The position numbers and the translations under genes were made by a program. The notes beneath the pieces are model-generated. The model saw nothing but the letters and a program-made list of their open reading frames with translations. It made no database searches and was not told the origin of the DNA. Below are positions 19,173-27,654 of a DNA stretch of 64,000 bases, piece after piece (position 1 is the stretch's first letter; each line of letters starts with the position of its first letter). The DNA is taken from the NCBI GenBank assembly GCA_013215465.1, contig JABSOW010000007.1:106767-170766 (forward strand). The letters run 5' to 3'. The stretch comes from Colwellia sp. (GTDB lineage: Bacteria; Pseudomonadota; Gammaproteobacteria; Enterobacterales; Alteromonadaceae).

Positions 19173-19760
19173 TTATTTTTTATATAACTCAATAAAGTTT
19201 TGTAAAAGGCTTTGACCTTGCTCGGTTAAAATGGATTCGGGGTGAAATTGCACACTACAAATAGCAAGCTGCTTATGTTGCAATGCCATAATTTCATCTC
19301 TATTACCATGCTCATCGATACTCCAAGCGGTGATGGCTAATTCATCAGAAAGTGATTGTTCATCAACAATAAGTGAATGATAACGCGTCACGCGTAAAGG
19401 ATTGTTTAGTTGTCGAAACAAGCCTTTGCTATCATGTTTAATTACACTAGTTTTACCATGCATTAATTTTTTTGCTTTTTTTATTTTAGCGCCAAAGTAC
19501 TGGGCTATACACTGATGTCCTAAACAGACACCTAGCAAAGGAATGCGTCCGGCAAAGTGTTCGACAACAGCTAAAGATATCCCAGCATTATCCGGGTCAC
19601 AAGGACCTGGGGAAATAACTAGGTAAGCGGGTTTTAGCTTTTCAATCTCTACTAAACTGATTTCGTCATGACGAAAAACTTTTACCTCTTGACCTAGCGC
19701 TTGAAAATAATGCACTAGATTGAAGGTGAACGAGTCGTAATTGTCGATCATTAATAACAA
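19173..19760 (-). CDS. pabA: Aminodeoxychorismate/anthranilate synthase glutaminase subunit
   Basis: 195 residues, a class I glutamine amidotransferase. It starts MLLMIDNYDSFTFNLVHYF, has the nucleophile Cys in GVCLGHQCIAQ and the catalytic His-Glu in VQFHPES. It hands ammonia from glutamine to PabB (folate) and possibly to TrpE. It is not in a trp operon, and gammaproteobacteria commonly keep pabA beside argD/astC, which favours PabA. Single gene with its own leader. Confidence 0.9.
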   Translation of the reverse strand: MLLMIDNYDSFTFNLVHYFQALGQEVKVFRHDEISLVEIEKLKPAYLVISPGPCDPDNAGISLAVVEHFAGRIPLLGVCLGHQCIAQYFGAKIKKAKKLMHGKTSVIKHDSKGLFRQLNNPLRVTRYHSLIVDEQSLSDELAITAWSIDEHGNRDEIMALQHKQLAICSVQFHPESILTEQGQSLLQNFIELYKK

Positions 19761-19923
19761 AGTCGATAAGCCTAATAAAGAAAAACGCGGCTATTCTAAT
19801 CCTTCGACAAGCAGAGGACAATCGAAAAATTTTTAGAGAAAATGTAGCGAGGAAAGTAAAAAGTTAAAAGGGCACTTAACTTACTGGTATTGGTATTACA
19901 TTGAAATAAAAATTAAGAAGTTA

Positions 19924-20109
19924 TTGAAAGAATTAAGTATCGCCCAGCAATGTTATTTAAGTGAAATAAGTAACTTTGGTTATACTTTATCTTTTGTTAG
20001 ACAAACACCTGAGGACAAACTGACGGTTGTGCAATTAGATAATGGTGTTATCACCATTGATGAAGAGGGTGAAAGAGAGCGTAATTCAGCTATTAAAGTA
20101 CGCAATTAA
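19924..20109 (+). CDS. Small conserved-looking protein, unknown function
   Basis: 61 residues from a TTG start (AAGAAG upstream is a weak ribosome site). It reads MKELSIAQQCYLSEISNFGY, then TLSFVRQTPEDKLTVVQLDN, and ends with a charged tail. There is no signal peptide or membrane segment. The pattern (helix, then two short strands) resembles small orphan proteins of Shewanella that I recall only vaguely. The frame is open further upstream without an ATG. It ends 4 bp into the tail of the convergent kinase gene. It may be real but is not proven. Confidence 0.45.
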   Translation: MKELSIAQQCYLSEISNFGYTLSFVRQTPEDKLTVVQLDNGVITIDEEGERERNSAIKVRN

Positions 20110-21917
20110 TTTATTAAGCTTAACATTAAACAAATTAATAATATTGATGAAACACCTTGCCAAAATCGTACGGGATTTCTTTGTATTAATGGCAGGTTTT
20201 TATATTCGTCAATAGCCTCGATATTAGGTTTGCTTAAATTAGCATAGAACTCAGAAAAGGCCTGTGAACGTAACTTTGGATTCGCTTGTGTCGCCTGTTG
20301 TAGTGTTAAATCTAACCAAAGTGGCAAGTCACTTCTATGCTGTTTAATACTACGATAATGCCATTGTTGATAAGAAGTCTGATTATTATTAGCGGTAGCA
20401 TTGGGCTTATAGGGTAGTTCCCCCGTTAACATTTCATAGCAAATAACCCCCAAAGAAAACAAATCACTTAAATGATTTACCTGCATGGTTAGCAGCGTTT
20501 CAGGGGCAATATAATTGACTGAACCTTGCGGTACCTTTTCTAGTAGTGTCTCTTGATCTTCATCAAGTGAAGCAACAAATACTGCACCATAATCAATTAG
20601 TTTTATTTGTCCGTGTTGGTCAATCATGATGTTATCAGGCTTCAAGTCTCTGTGGACAATTTCAAGGCGTTGAAAGGCACGTAAAGCTGAAATGATTTGT
20701 TTGATAATTTCTCTTACTTGGCCAATACTGGGCTTGGGATGGTCATACATCCACTGGTCTAATGTTTGACCATCAATATATTCGCTGATGTGGTATAAAA
20801 ATTTGCTTTTGTTATCTAATGGCTTTATTGCCATAACATTAATATGCTTCACCCGCTCTCCAAGCCAAGCTTCACGGGTAAATGCCTGTAAGTAATGCGC
20901 ATCTTCAGCAAAGTTTGCTGATGGCGCTTTAAGGGTTAACAATTTGCCAGTAATGTTATCTTCAACTAAGTACACATGGGATCTATTACTGGCATGGATA
21001 CATTTTTTTATTTGGAAGTTATCCAGTGTTTGACCTACTTGTAAAGCGGGTGGGATCGCTTTATTGCGTAATTCTCTTTCAATTTCTGCTAATTTTTTAT
21101 TAGCAATATTACTTACCATGACCAAGAGGCAACTAACATTATCATCACTACCCGCAGATAATGCATGCTCGACAATGGTTTTACTCAGGCGCTCTAACTC
21201 GACATTGTCGGGTGTACTCGACAATGTTTGTAACAATGATTTTAATTGTTTATTAGTTAAAAATTCATGAACACCATCGCAAGTCAGTAGATAAATATCG
21301 TCTATTTTCAAATCCACCTGGTGAACATCTACTTGTAAGCGATAATCAGCGCCTAATGCTCGTGTCAATATAACGGATTTAGCTCCCTGCTTACAATTAT
21401 GATCTTGGCTTATCGCGTCGAGTTGTTTATCGCGATATAGACTGATACGGGTATCACCAACATGAAAGATATAACCGGTGGCTGATTTTAAAATCATTGC
21501 AGAAAAGGTGGTTAGCCACTGTTGCTGTTGTGCCGAGAGGTAATTACCGGTATCAACTGTACTACTTTGCGAGTATAACCATTGATTTAAACTGGTAATT
21601 ACTTTAGCTGCCGACTTTCGTGTTGACCATGTTTGCGGAGTGGCGTAGTAGTCATTAATAAATTGAGTAACAGCCAGTTGCGATGCTTCGGCTGCTTTAT
21701 TTGCACTCGAAACACCATCAGCGATACAGGCAATAGCGCCTTTTGCTATTAGTTCATTTTCATCGGGAATTAAGGCGGCAAAGGCATCTTGGTTTTCTGC
21801 CTTGACACCGGCACAGGAATAACCACCAAATTTGACTTGTAAACCAGCTTTGGCTTGTCGTTTTTCAGCCAAATCATTTTTAGCAGTGTTACTCTTTAAT
21901 TTAGCAACCTTAGTCAT
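20106..21917 (-). CDS. PP2C phosphatase-Ser/Thr kinase fusion linked to nitrate transport
   Basis: 603 residues. Residues ~28-270 are a PP2C phosphatase with the metal-binding Asp motifs: AENQDAF, ACIADGVSSANKA, LTCDGVHEF and SDDNVSCLL. Residues ~295-565 are a Hanks-type kinase with HRDLKPDNIM, LIDYGAVF (Tyr for Phe in DFG) and APETLL; the glycine loop is poor. A single membrane helix ends the protein (SSILLICLMLSLI), so both domains face the cytoplasm. It starts 20 bp after the nitrate transporter, so the two are one operon. The same pairing is known beside assimilatory nitrate genes in Pseudomonas, where its target is unknown. Here no nirB or nitrate reductase follows. Confidence 0.85.
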   Translation of the reverse strand: MTKVAKLKSNTAKNDLAEKRQAKAGLQVKFGGYSCAGVKAENQDAFAALIPDENELIAKGAIACIADGVSSANKAAEASQLAVTQFINDYYATPQTWSTRKSAAKVITSLNQWLYSQSSTVDTGNYLSAQQQQWLTTFSAMILKSATGYIFHVGDTRISLYRDKQLDAISQDHNCKQGAKSVILTRALGADYRLQVDVHQVDLKIDDIYLLTCDGVHEFLTNKQLKSLLQTLSSTPDNVELERLSKTIVEHALSAGSDDNVSCLLVMVSNIANKKLAEIERELRNKAIPPALQVGQTLDNFQIKKCIHASNRSHVYLVEDNITGKLLTLKAPSANFAEDAHYLQAFTREAWLGERVKHINVMAIKPLDNKSKFLYHISEYIDGQTLDQWMYDHPKPSIGQVREIIKQIISALRAFQRLEIVHRDLKPDNIMIDQHGQIKLIDYGAVFVASLDEDQETLLEKVPQGSVNYIAPETLLTMQVNHLSDLFSLGVICYEMLTGELPYKPNATANNNQTSYQQWHYRSIKQHRSDLPLWLDLTLQQATQANPKLRSQAFSEFYANLSKPNIEAIDEYKNLPLIQRNPVRFWQGVSSILLICLMLSLIN

Positions 21918-21936
21918 AACTTAATTCCCAATAAAT

Positions 21937-23418
21937 TTAATGAACTTGAATTAACTCAATACTACCGTCTTCGCGTACTTCGGTAATTGTTCCTCTAGGC
22001 TCAGTCATGAAAAGCAGGGTGATAAAACCAACAACTGCGGTTGCTGCTATCACTAAAAAGAAATCTTGATAGCTCACCATAGAAAGTACGGTTAAATAAA
22101 CAACTGCACCTACATTACCATAAGCGCCCGTCATACCTGCTATCTGCCCGGTTAAACGACGTTTAATAAGTGGTACGGCAGCAAATACAGCGCCTTCGCC
22201 AGCTTGGACGAAAAACGAACATGCCATGGCGGTAATTACGGCTAACACTAAAGGCCAACTACTATCAATCAATGACATGGCAAAGTAACCTAACGCTAGA
22301 CCGGCGGTTAAAATAAGTAAAGTTTTCTTACGACCGAACTTATCGCTTAACCAACCACCACCTGGACGAGACATTAAATTCATAAAGGCATATAAAGAAG
22401 CTAACATACCAGCGTAAACCATATCTAAAGAAAAAACGTCAGCAAAAAATAATGGCAGCATAGAAATTACGGCTAATTCAGAGCCAAAGGTGGCAAAATA
22501 GAGAACATTAAGTACGGCAACTTGTTTGAATTTATATTGGTGAATTTCAGGAACGTCTTCAACAAATAAATGGCCGTTTACTTTATAGGTTTGTTTTATT
22601 TCAACAATAAGTAATACCAATAAAGCAATATAAGCAATCATGGCACTTTGCTCAGAAAGTAATTGCACCCCCGCCGGTGATAACTTCCAAGTTAATAATG
22701 ACAAGGCACCATACATAGGGAGTTTCATTAATAACAATAAGAAAAAATCACTTTTACTGGTAACTTCCATCGCGCCAGTTTGTTTGGGTTTGAAGTAGGT
22801 TGAACCTTTAGGGGTGTCGGTTACGTTGATATACCAGACCACACTAAATAATAAACTCATTAAACCGGTCAAGCCAACCGCGTAGCGCCAGCCTTCTTCT
22901 ATACCAAAAGCATTGGTAATAAAAAGCGCAATAGCAGGTAAAGACATGGCAGCAGCAGCAGAGCCAAAGTTGCCCCAACCGCCATAAATACCCTCGGCGG
23001 TACCTAATTCGTTAGCAGGAAACCATTCACTTACCATGCGAATACCAATAACAAAACCAGCACCAATAAAACCGAGTAAAAACCGTGCTAGTGCTGCTTG
23101 TTGAAAGTTTTCAGCTAAAGCAAACATAAAACAAGGAATGCTACATAATGCCAGTAAAAATGCGTAGGTAATTCTAGGGCCATATCGATCAGTTACCATA
23201 CCAATAATAACTCGTGCGGGTATGGTTAACGCAACATTAAGAATAAGTAAGGTTTTTATTTCACTGCTGCTTAGTCCTAAACTTTGCGCAATAACGGCCA
23301 ATAAAGGTGCATGGTTAAACCATACGGCAAAGGTGATGAAAAAAGCCATCCAGCTTAAGTGTAAAACTTTCATTTTACCGGTAAAAGACAAAATTTTAAT
23401 GCCAGCTTGAGCACTCAT
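21937..23418 (-). CDS. Nitrate/nitrite transporter, NarK/NasA type
   Basis: 493 residues, major facilitator family, 12 predicted helices. Both nitrate signatures are seen: GAGFVIGIRMVSEWFPA near residue 115 and GMTGAYGNVGAVVYLTVLS near residue 435. A long central loop lies between helices 6 and 7 (about 205-290) with extra hydrophobic segments, as in the assimilatory branch. AGGAG lies at the right distance from the start. A sigma-54 promoter and an NtrC-type site lie upstream, which points to nitrogen-limitation control and assimilation rather than respiration. Confidence 0.87.
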   Translation of the reverse strand: MSAQAGIKILSFTGKMKVLHLSWMAFFITFAVWFNHAPLLAVIAQSLGLSSSEIKTLLILNVALTIPARVIIGMVTDRYGPRITYAFLLALCSIPCFMFALAENFQQAALARFLLGFIGAGFVIGIRMVSEWFPANELGTAEGIYGGWGNFGSAAAAMSLPAIALFITNAFGIEEGWRYAVGLTGLMSLLFSVVWYINVTDTPKGSTYFKPKQTGAMEVTSKSDFFLLLLMKLPMYGALSLLTWKLSPAGVQLLSEQSAMIAYIALLVLLIVEIKQTYKVNGHLFVEDVPEIHQYKFKQVAVLNVLYFATFGSELAVISMLPLFFADVFSLDMVYAGMLASLYAFMNLMSRPGGGWLSDKFGRKKTLLILTAGLALGYFAMSLIDSSWPLVLAVITAMACSFFVQAGEGAVFAAVPLIKRRLTGQIAGMTGAYGNVGAVVYLTVLSMVSYQDFFLVIAATAVVGFITLLFMTEPRGTITEVREDGSIELIQVH

Positions 23419-23477
23419 GAGTAACTCCTCGTTAAGGTTAAATCTAAAATAGTAAAAAATTGAATTACTAGGGATAG

Positions 23478-23494
23478 AGCAATTGAAATGCCAA
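23478..23494 (-). promoter_or_regulatory. Sigma-54 promoter of the nitrate transporter operon
   Basis: On the minus strand TTGGCATTTCAATTGCT fits the -24/-12 consensus TTGGCACGnnnnTTGCw in all but two positions, with GG and GC at the required 10-bp spacing. The transporter start lies ~60 bp downstream. Confidence 0.7.
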
Positions 23495-23585
23495 AGCGTA
23501 AATGTTTAATTTATCATTTAATATCAATGCTTTATTTTTTGCATGTTGAGAGATACTGTTTTTTTTGCACTGGACTTTATCGATG

Positions 23586-23602
23586 TGCACAGATAGGGTG
23601 CA
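23586..23602 (-). promoter_or_regulatory. NtrC-type enhancer site
   Basis: TGCACCCTATCTGTGCA on the minus strand fits the NtrC pattern TGCACYnnnnnRGTGCA at 11 of 12 fixed positions, with perfect TGCAC and GTGCA ends and the right 17-bp length. It lies ~92 bp upstream of the sigma-54 element, a normal enhancer distance. Confidence 0.65.
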
Positions 23603-23721
23603 GTTGTTGTTGCATCTATTATTCTTACCGATAGACTAAAGATGGCTTACGTGTCATCAATACATCGAGAGAATAGCGTTACATGAGAATGGATATAACA
23701 AAAATATTTTTCTGCTTATGT

Positions 23722-23984
23722 TTAACCATTTTTACTGGCTAATGCTGCAGGCTTGACGGCTGGCTCCATGCCAATAACTGACAATGTGTACTGGCGCGCA
23801 TTAATTGAATTGAGGCAGCGGTAGCCGTATTACAGGCAACCACTAATGCTTTAACGCCTTGAGTGATCAAAAAATAGGCGGCCATAAAGCAACGTTCGGT
23901 AATTTTTTCAGCACTTAAACTACCATATGGGGCATATTGACTGTCTGCCACATAGGGTAAACTATCTATGTTTAATCACTAGAT
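23722..23984 (-). pseudogene. Glutamate racemase (murI) internal fragment, frameshifted
   Basis: The minus strand reads SLPYVADSQYAPYGSLS, then EKITERCFMAAYFLITQGVK and ALVVACNTATAAS, which is the centre of MurI with one catalytic Cys (VVACNTATA). Near 23780 the frame shifts by one base. The other frame continues VIGMEPAVKPAALASKNG and stops. The N-terminal ~30 residues (with the DSGVGG motif) and the C-terminal half (with the second catalytic Cys) are missing. It cannot be active. It overlaps the stop of the MOSC gene upstream. A working murI must exist elsewhere. Confidence 0.8.
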
Positions 23985-25110
23985 CACTTTGTGCAATGCT
24001 AGAGCAGCATAAAATATAGCCTTGTTTTTTTTCTTCTACGGATAAACCATCATCAGCTAATTGAGTGACTTCACCACTTACTAATTTAGCTTTACAGCGA
24101 CCACACATACCCGCACGGCAAGAATAAGGGATAATTAATCCTGCAGCCTCTCCATGCTCTAATATAGTTTTTTGGTTATCTGCGGGCTGATGCTTATGCC
24201 AGGTTCCAAAATGTATATTTACTTTTTTCTTTTTATTGATCTTTGCTGTTACTGGCGTTGAGTTAGAGTGATTAAATAGCGGTGTTTTTTGTTGGCTGAT
24301 AACGGCGAGTTTATCACCTTGTTTTATATGGCCAGTTGTTAATGGTATTAAATTTTGACCAAACAACACTTCGCCATTGCTAGTTTGTCGATATGTTTTC
24401 AGCGTACTTAGCGGCTGCTGTTGAGCATCTATTATCCCATTCTCAGGATTTACCGTGGTAAAAATGCAGCGCTCACAGGGCTTACTTACTTTAAACTCCA
24501 TGTCACCAATGCGAATGTATTGCCAACCATCTTCGGCAAAGGGTAAACAGTTATCAACAACAATATTGGGACGAAACTGTGCCATTGAAACGGTTTGTTG
24601 ATTATTAGCCAGTAGTCGCTGATTGAGATCATCTAACGATGCTTGCGAAATTAATAGCAGTGGATAACCATCAGCAAAAGCCAGTTTTCGTGCCTTGTCG
24701 GTGTTTACATTTCTCACTCGAGATGATGCCTCGCCAAAATATAATAACCGACATGGGCGTTGTAAGTAGTCACTAAACCATGCGCTAGCTGCCGTAGAGC
24801 AATGTTGGGCTGCTATTTCATCACCCCATACGGTAACATTTTGGTATTGGTTACTAAAATCCTTATACCTTAGCGTGATTGCTGGCATATTGGCAGCAGA
24901 CAAGGTTATTCCTTGCTCGGTTAGTGTGGTTGCTACTAAACAGAGTGTTGGCTCGGTGCGGGCGGTGATAAATTGCCCAGAACTATCGCTAATAACAAAG
25001 CGTCGGTCGAAGGCTAAACCTAATTCATTAATATTTGCATGGGGTAAACTGATGCCCATGGTTGATTTAATGGGGTAAATGTATAGATTACTAACGTTTA
25101 TAACTGGCAT
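23962..25110 (-). CDS. MOSC domain-ferredoxin protein, YcbX-like
   Basis: 382 residues. The N-terminal ~120 form the MOSC-N barrel (NLYIYPIKSTMGISL), followed by the MOSC domain with the Cys in PCERCIFTTVNPENG, the residue thought to take part in Mo-cofactor chemistry. Residues ~295-382 are a plant-type 2Fe-2S ferredoxin with CRAGMCGRCKAKL and a final Cys in YILCCSS. E. coli YcbX has the same order and removes N-hydroxylated bases using molybdenum cofactor. Function here is inferred from that. It is probably monocistronic; the murI remnant follows immediately. Confidence 0.82.
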   Translation of the reverse strand: MPVINVSNLYIYPIKSTMGISLPHANINELGLAFDRRFVISDSSGQFITARTEPTLCLVATTLTEQGITLSAANMPAITLRYKDFSNQYQNVTVWGDEIAAQHCSTAASAWFSDYLQRPCRLLYFGEASSRVRNVNTDKARKLAFADGYPLLLISQASLDDLNQRLLANNQQTVSMAQFRPNIVVDNCLPFAEDGWQYIRIGDMEFKVSKPCERCIFTTVNPENGIIDAQQQPLSTLKTYRQTSNGEVLFGQNLIPLTTGHIKQGDKLAVISQQKTPLFNHSNSTPVTAKINKKKKVNIHFGTWHKHQPADNQKTILEHGEAAGLIIPYSCRAGMCGRCKAKLVSGEVTQLADDGLSVEEKKQGYILCCSSIAQSDLVIKHR

Positions 25111-25213
25111 ATGGTTGGCATATTTTGTTTAATAGTTTTTACTTGTCCGGGGCGTCTAAGGTATATTAAGCATCTTAATGTTTCATCCTATTTCAGTTAA
25201 TTTTTTATACACC

Positions 25214-26611
25214 ATGACAAATAAAATTGAACATCTTCATATTCTTGGTATTTGCGGTACTTTTATGGGCGGTATTGCCGCCTTAGCTAAAGAGCTTGGT
25301 TTTCGGGTTACCGGCTGCGATGCCCATGTTTATCCTCCCATGAGTATGCAACTAGAACAGTTAGGCATCGAATTAAAGTCGGGCTATAAAACCGAGCATT
25401 TTAATGATGAGCCAGATTTAGTCATTGTCGGCAATGCCATGTCACGTGGCAATGTTATGGTGGAGTATATGCTTGATCGTAATATTCCTTATATTTCTGG
25501 TCCACAATGGTTATTAGAAAACGTGCTCAAAGATCGCTGGGTGTTAGCCGTATCAGGTACCCATGGTAAAACCACTACCAGTAGTATGCTAACTTGGATT
25601 TTAGAATACTCGCATTTGTCGCCAGGCTTTCTTATTGGCGGCATACCACAAAATTTTTCATGCTCTGCGCGCTTAGGTAATGCACCTTTTTTTGTCATTG
25701 AAGCCGATGAATATGACACCGCTTTTTTTGATAAACGTTCTAAATTTGTCCATTATCGTCCCAGAACGTTAGTGATTAATAATTTAGAGTTTGATCATGG
25801 CGATATTTTTAATGATTTGTCGGATATTCAACGACAATTTCATCATCTTATTCGTATGGTACCCAGTAACGGCTTGGTATTATCTCCGAAAAATGAACCG
25901 GCAATTAACGATACTTTGGCGATGGGGTGCTGGACATCGACAGAGCACAGTGCCTGCGCTAATGGTTGGCAAGCGAAAAAACTAATTACTGATGGCAGTG
26001 AGTTCATCGTTACCTTTAAAGGTAAAGAGCAGGGCACCGTTAAGTGGCCACTTATTGGCGACTTTAATATTGACAATGCGTTGATGGCCATTGCCGCCGC
26101 GCGTCATGTTGGCGTACCAAGTCATATCGGTATTGAAGCCTTAGCTCAATTTGTTAATAGTAAACGACGATTTGAGCTACGTGGTGTCGTCAATGAGATC
26201 AGTGTTTATGATGATTTTGCGCATCACCCAACCGCTATTGCTAAAACTTTAGCGGCTGTGCGAGCAAAAGTGGATAATTACAATAATAAAACCGCTAAAA
26301 ATGGACGAATACTGGCGGTGCTCGAACCGCGTTCAAATACGATGAAATCTGGCGTGCATAAAGCTGCTTTACCGTTATCTTTGGCGCAAGCGGATCAAGT
26401 GTTTATTTTTCAAGATGATAAAATAAAATGGTCAGTTAGCGATTTAATTGATACCTGTCAACCACCCTGTTTTGTCGAAAAAAACATTGATGATTTAGTG
26501 GTTAGAATTGTTGAACAAAGTAAAATGGGCGATACTATTGTGGTGATGAGTAATGGCAGTTTTGCTAATATTCATGAAAAAATATTAACCGCAATTAATC
26601 GTCATCACTAA
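25214..26611 (+). CDS. mpl: Murein tripeptide ligase
   Basis: 465 residues from the ATG at 25214 (MTNKIEHLHILGICGTFMGG); E. coli Mpl has 457. An ATG 36 bp upstream is also in frame, but it lies almost at the likely transcription start (TTTACT, 18 bp, TATATT at 25162-25167) and adds a non-conserved tail. The ATP loop GTHGKTTTSSM and the Mur-ligase motif FVIEADEYDTAFFD are intact. Mpl joins recycled tripeptide to UDP-MurNAc, saving wall material. ubiX follows after 28 bp. Confidence 0.93.
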   Translation: MTNKIEHLHILGICGTFMGGIAALAKELGFRVTGCDAHVYPPMSMQLEQLGIELKSGYKTEHFNDEPDLVIVGNAMSRGNVMVEYMLDRNIPYISGPQWLLENVLKDRWVLAVSGTHGKTTTSSMLTWILEYSHLSPGFLIGGIPQNFSCSARLGNAPFFVIEADEYDTAFFDKRSKFVHYRPRTLVINNLEFDHGDIFNDLSDIQRQFHHLIRMVPSNGLVLSPKNEPAINDTLAMGCWTSTEHSACANGWQAKKLITDGSEFIVTFKGKEQGTVKWPLIGDFNIDNALMAIAAARHVGVPSHIGIEALAQFVNSKRRFELRGVVNEISVYDDFAHHPTAIAKTLAAVRAKVDNYNNKTAKNGRILAVLEPRSNTMKSGVHKAALPLSLAQADQVFIFQDDKIKWSVSDLIDTCQPPCFVEKNIDDLVVRIVEQSKMGDTIVVMSNGSFANIHEKILTAINRHH

Positions 26612-26639
26612 AAAATAATTAGCAATAGGGGATAGACCT

Positions 26640-27287
26640 TTGGCAGCACTGAACACAGTACAATTTAATGCTAAAACATTTGATAAAAAAATAACCTTAG
26701 CGATTACGGGTGCTTCAGGCTCTGCTTATGCTTTACGTTTGTTAGAATGTTTACTTAGCGCTAATTACCAAGTCTATTTATTATGCTCAAGTGCTGGCCG
26801 AATCGTACTTGATACCGAGCTCGATTTTAAATTACCTGCTTCGCCTGATGCTGCCAGTGCTCTACTGGTTGAGAGATATCAAGCAAAGGCTGAACAGATC
26901 ATTGTTTTTGGCAAAGAGCAGTGGTTTTCGCCAGTTGCTTCTGGCTCGGCCGCACCTAAACAAATGGTGGTTTGCCCATGCTCAACGGGCACGTTAGCAG
27001 CGATTAGCCAAGGGATGAGTGATAACTTAATTGAACGGGCCGCTGATGTGGTTATTAAGGAGCGTGGCCAACTAATTTTAATGGTGCGAGAAACCCCTTT
27101 ATCAACAATTCACCTGACTAATATGCTGAGTTTATCGCAACAAGGGGTGACGATAATGCCGGCTGCGCCAGGCTTTTACCATCAACCAAAATCTATCAAT
27201 GACTTAATTGATTTTATGGTCGGTCGAGTCTTAGATCACCTTGGCATAGCGCAAGAAATCATGCCACGTTGGGGTTACCAAAACTAG
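26640..27287 (+). CDS. ubiX: Flavin prenyltransferase UbiX
   Basis: 215 residues from a TTG start with GGGGA 7 bp upstream. The N-terminal ~16 residues are an extension before the conserved [19 protein letters not shown] flavin-binding loop. [32 protein letters not shown] and [11 protein letters not shown] are all present. UbiX makes the prenylated FMN cofactor that UbiD needs for ubiquinone synthesis. It follows mpl in the same orientation, a pairing usual in Shewanella relatives. Confidence 0.92.
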   Translation: MAALNTVQFNAKTFDKKITLAITGASGSAYALRLLECLLSANYQVYLLCSSAGRIVLDTELDFKLPASPDAASALLVERYQAKAEQIIVFGKEQWFSPVASGSAAPKQMVVCPCSTGTLAAISQGMSDNLIERAADVVIKERGQLILMVRETPLSTIHLTNMLSLSQQGVTIMPAAPGFYHQPKSINDLIDFMVGRVLDHLGIAQEIMPRWGYQN

Positions 27288-27393
27288 CTTTTCCTACCTA
27301 TTTAACTTTCCAATCTGATAATTTAACAAGCGTATTTTTTAGTCGAGAGTAATATTCTTATCTCTTACGCTGCTTTCCGCTTAGCGAGTATGA

Positions 27394-27543
27394 GCGATAG
27401 TTAATTGTAGTGTCAGTCAAGGTATTCACTTAATTGATAAGGTGCGTTATACCATGATAAATGGTCGGTTATATGATGCAGATACCATGAATGAAATAGG
27501 GCATTATGATAACAAACGTGCTAAATTTTATTTTGAGCAATAG
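27394..27543 (+). pseudogene. C-terminal fragment of an amidohydrolase
   Basis: No start codon or complete domain, but 49 codons are open before a TAG and read VRYTMINGRLYDADTMNEIG, then HYDNKRAKFYFEQ. This resembles the end of large marine amidohydrolases (a strand with a MxNGxxYDAxTMNE motif). Nothing upstream to 27288 continues the protein. It is a likely leftover of a deleted gene; other families could share such an end. The rest of the 27288-27654 gap shows no gene. Confidence 0.4.
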
Positions 27544-27654
27544 TTTTTTATGAGTTAAATCAACAAACCTTAAGCTTTTTATTTATTTGTCGATAAAGCG
27601 CTATATTATGTAAGTATTGTGCTTTTCTATTTATATTATTCATTGAGAAATATT

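Noticed and set aside
25143..25167. TTGTCC-TATATT as the mpl promoter
   Set aside because: The spacer is only 13 bp; the overlapping TTTACT at 18 bp is more acceptable.
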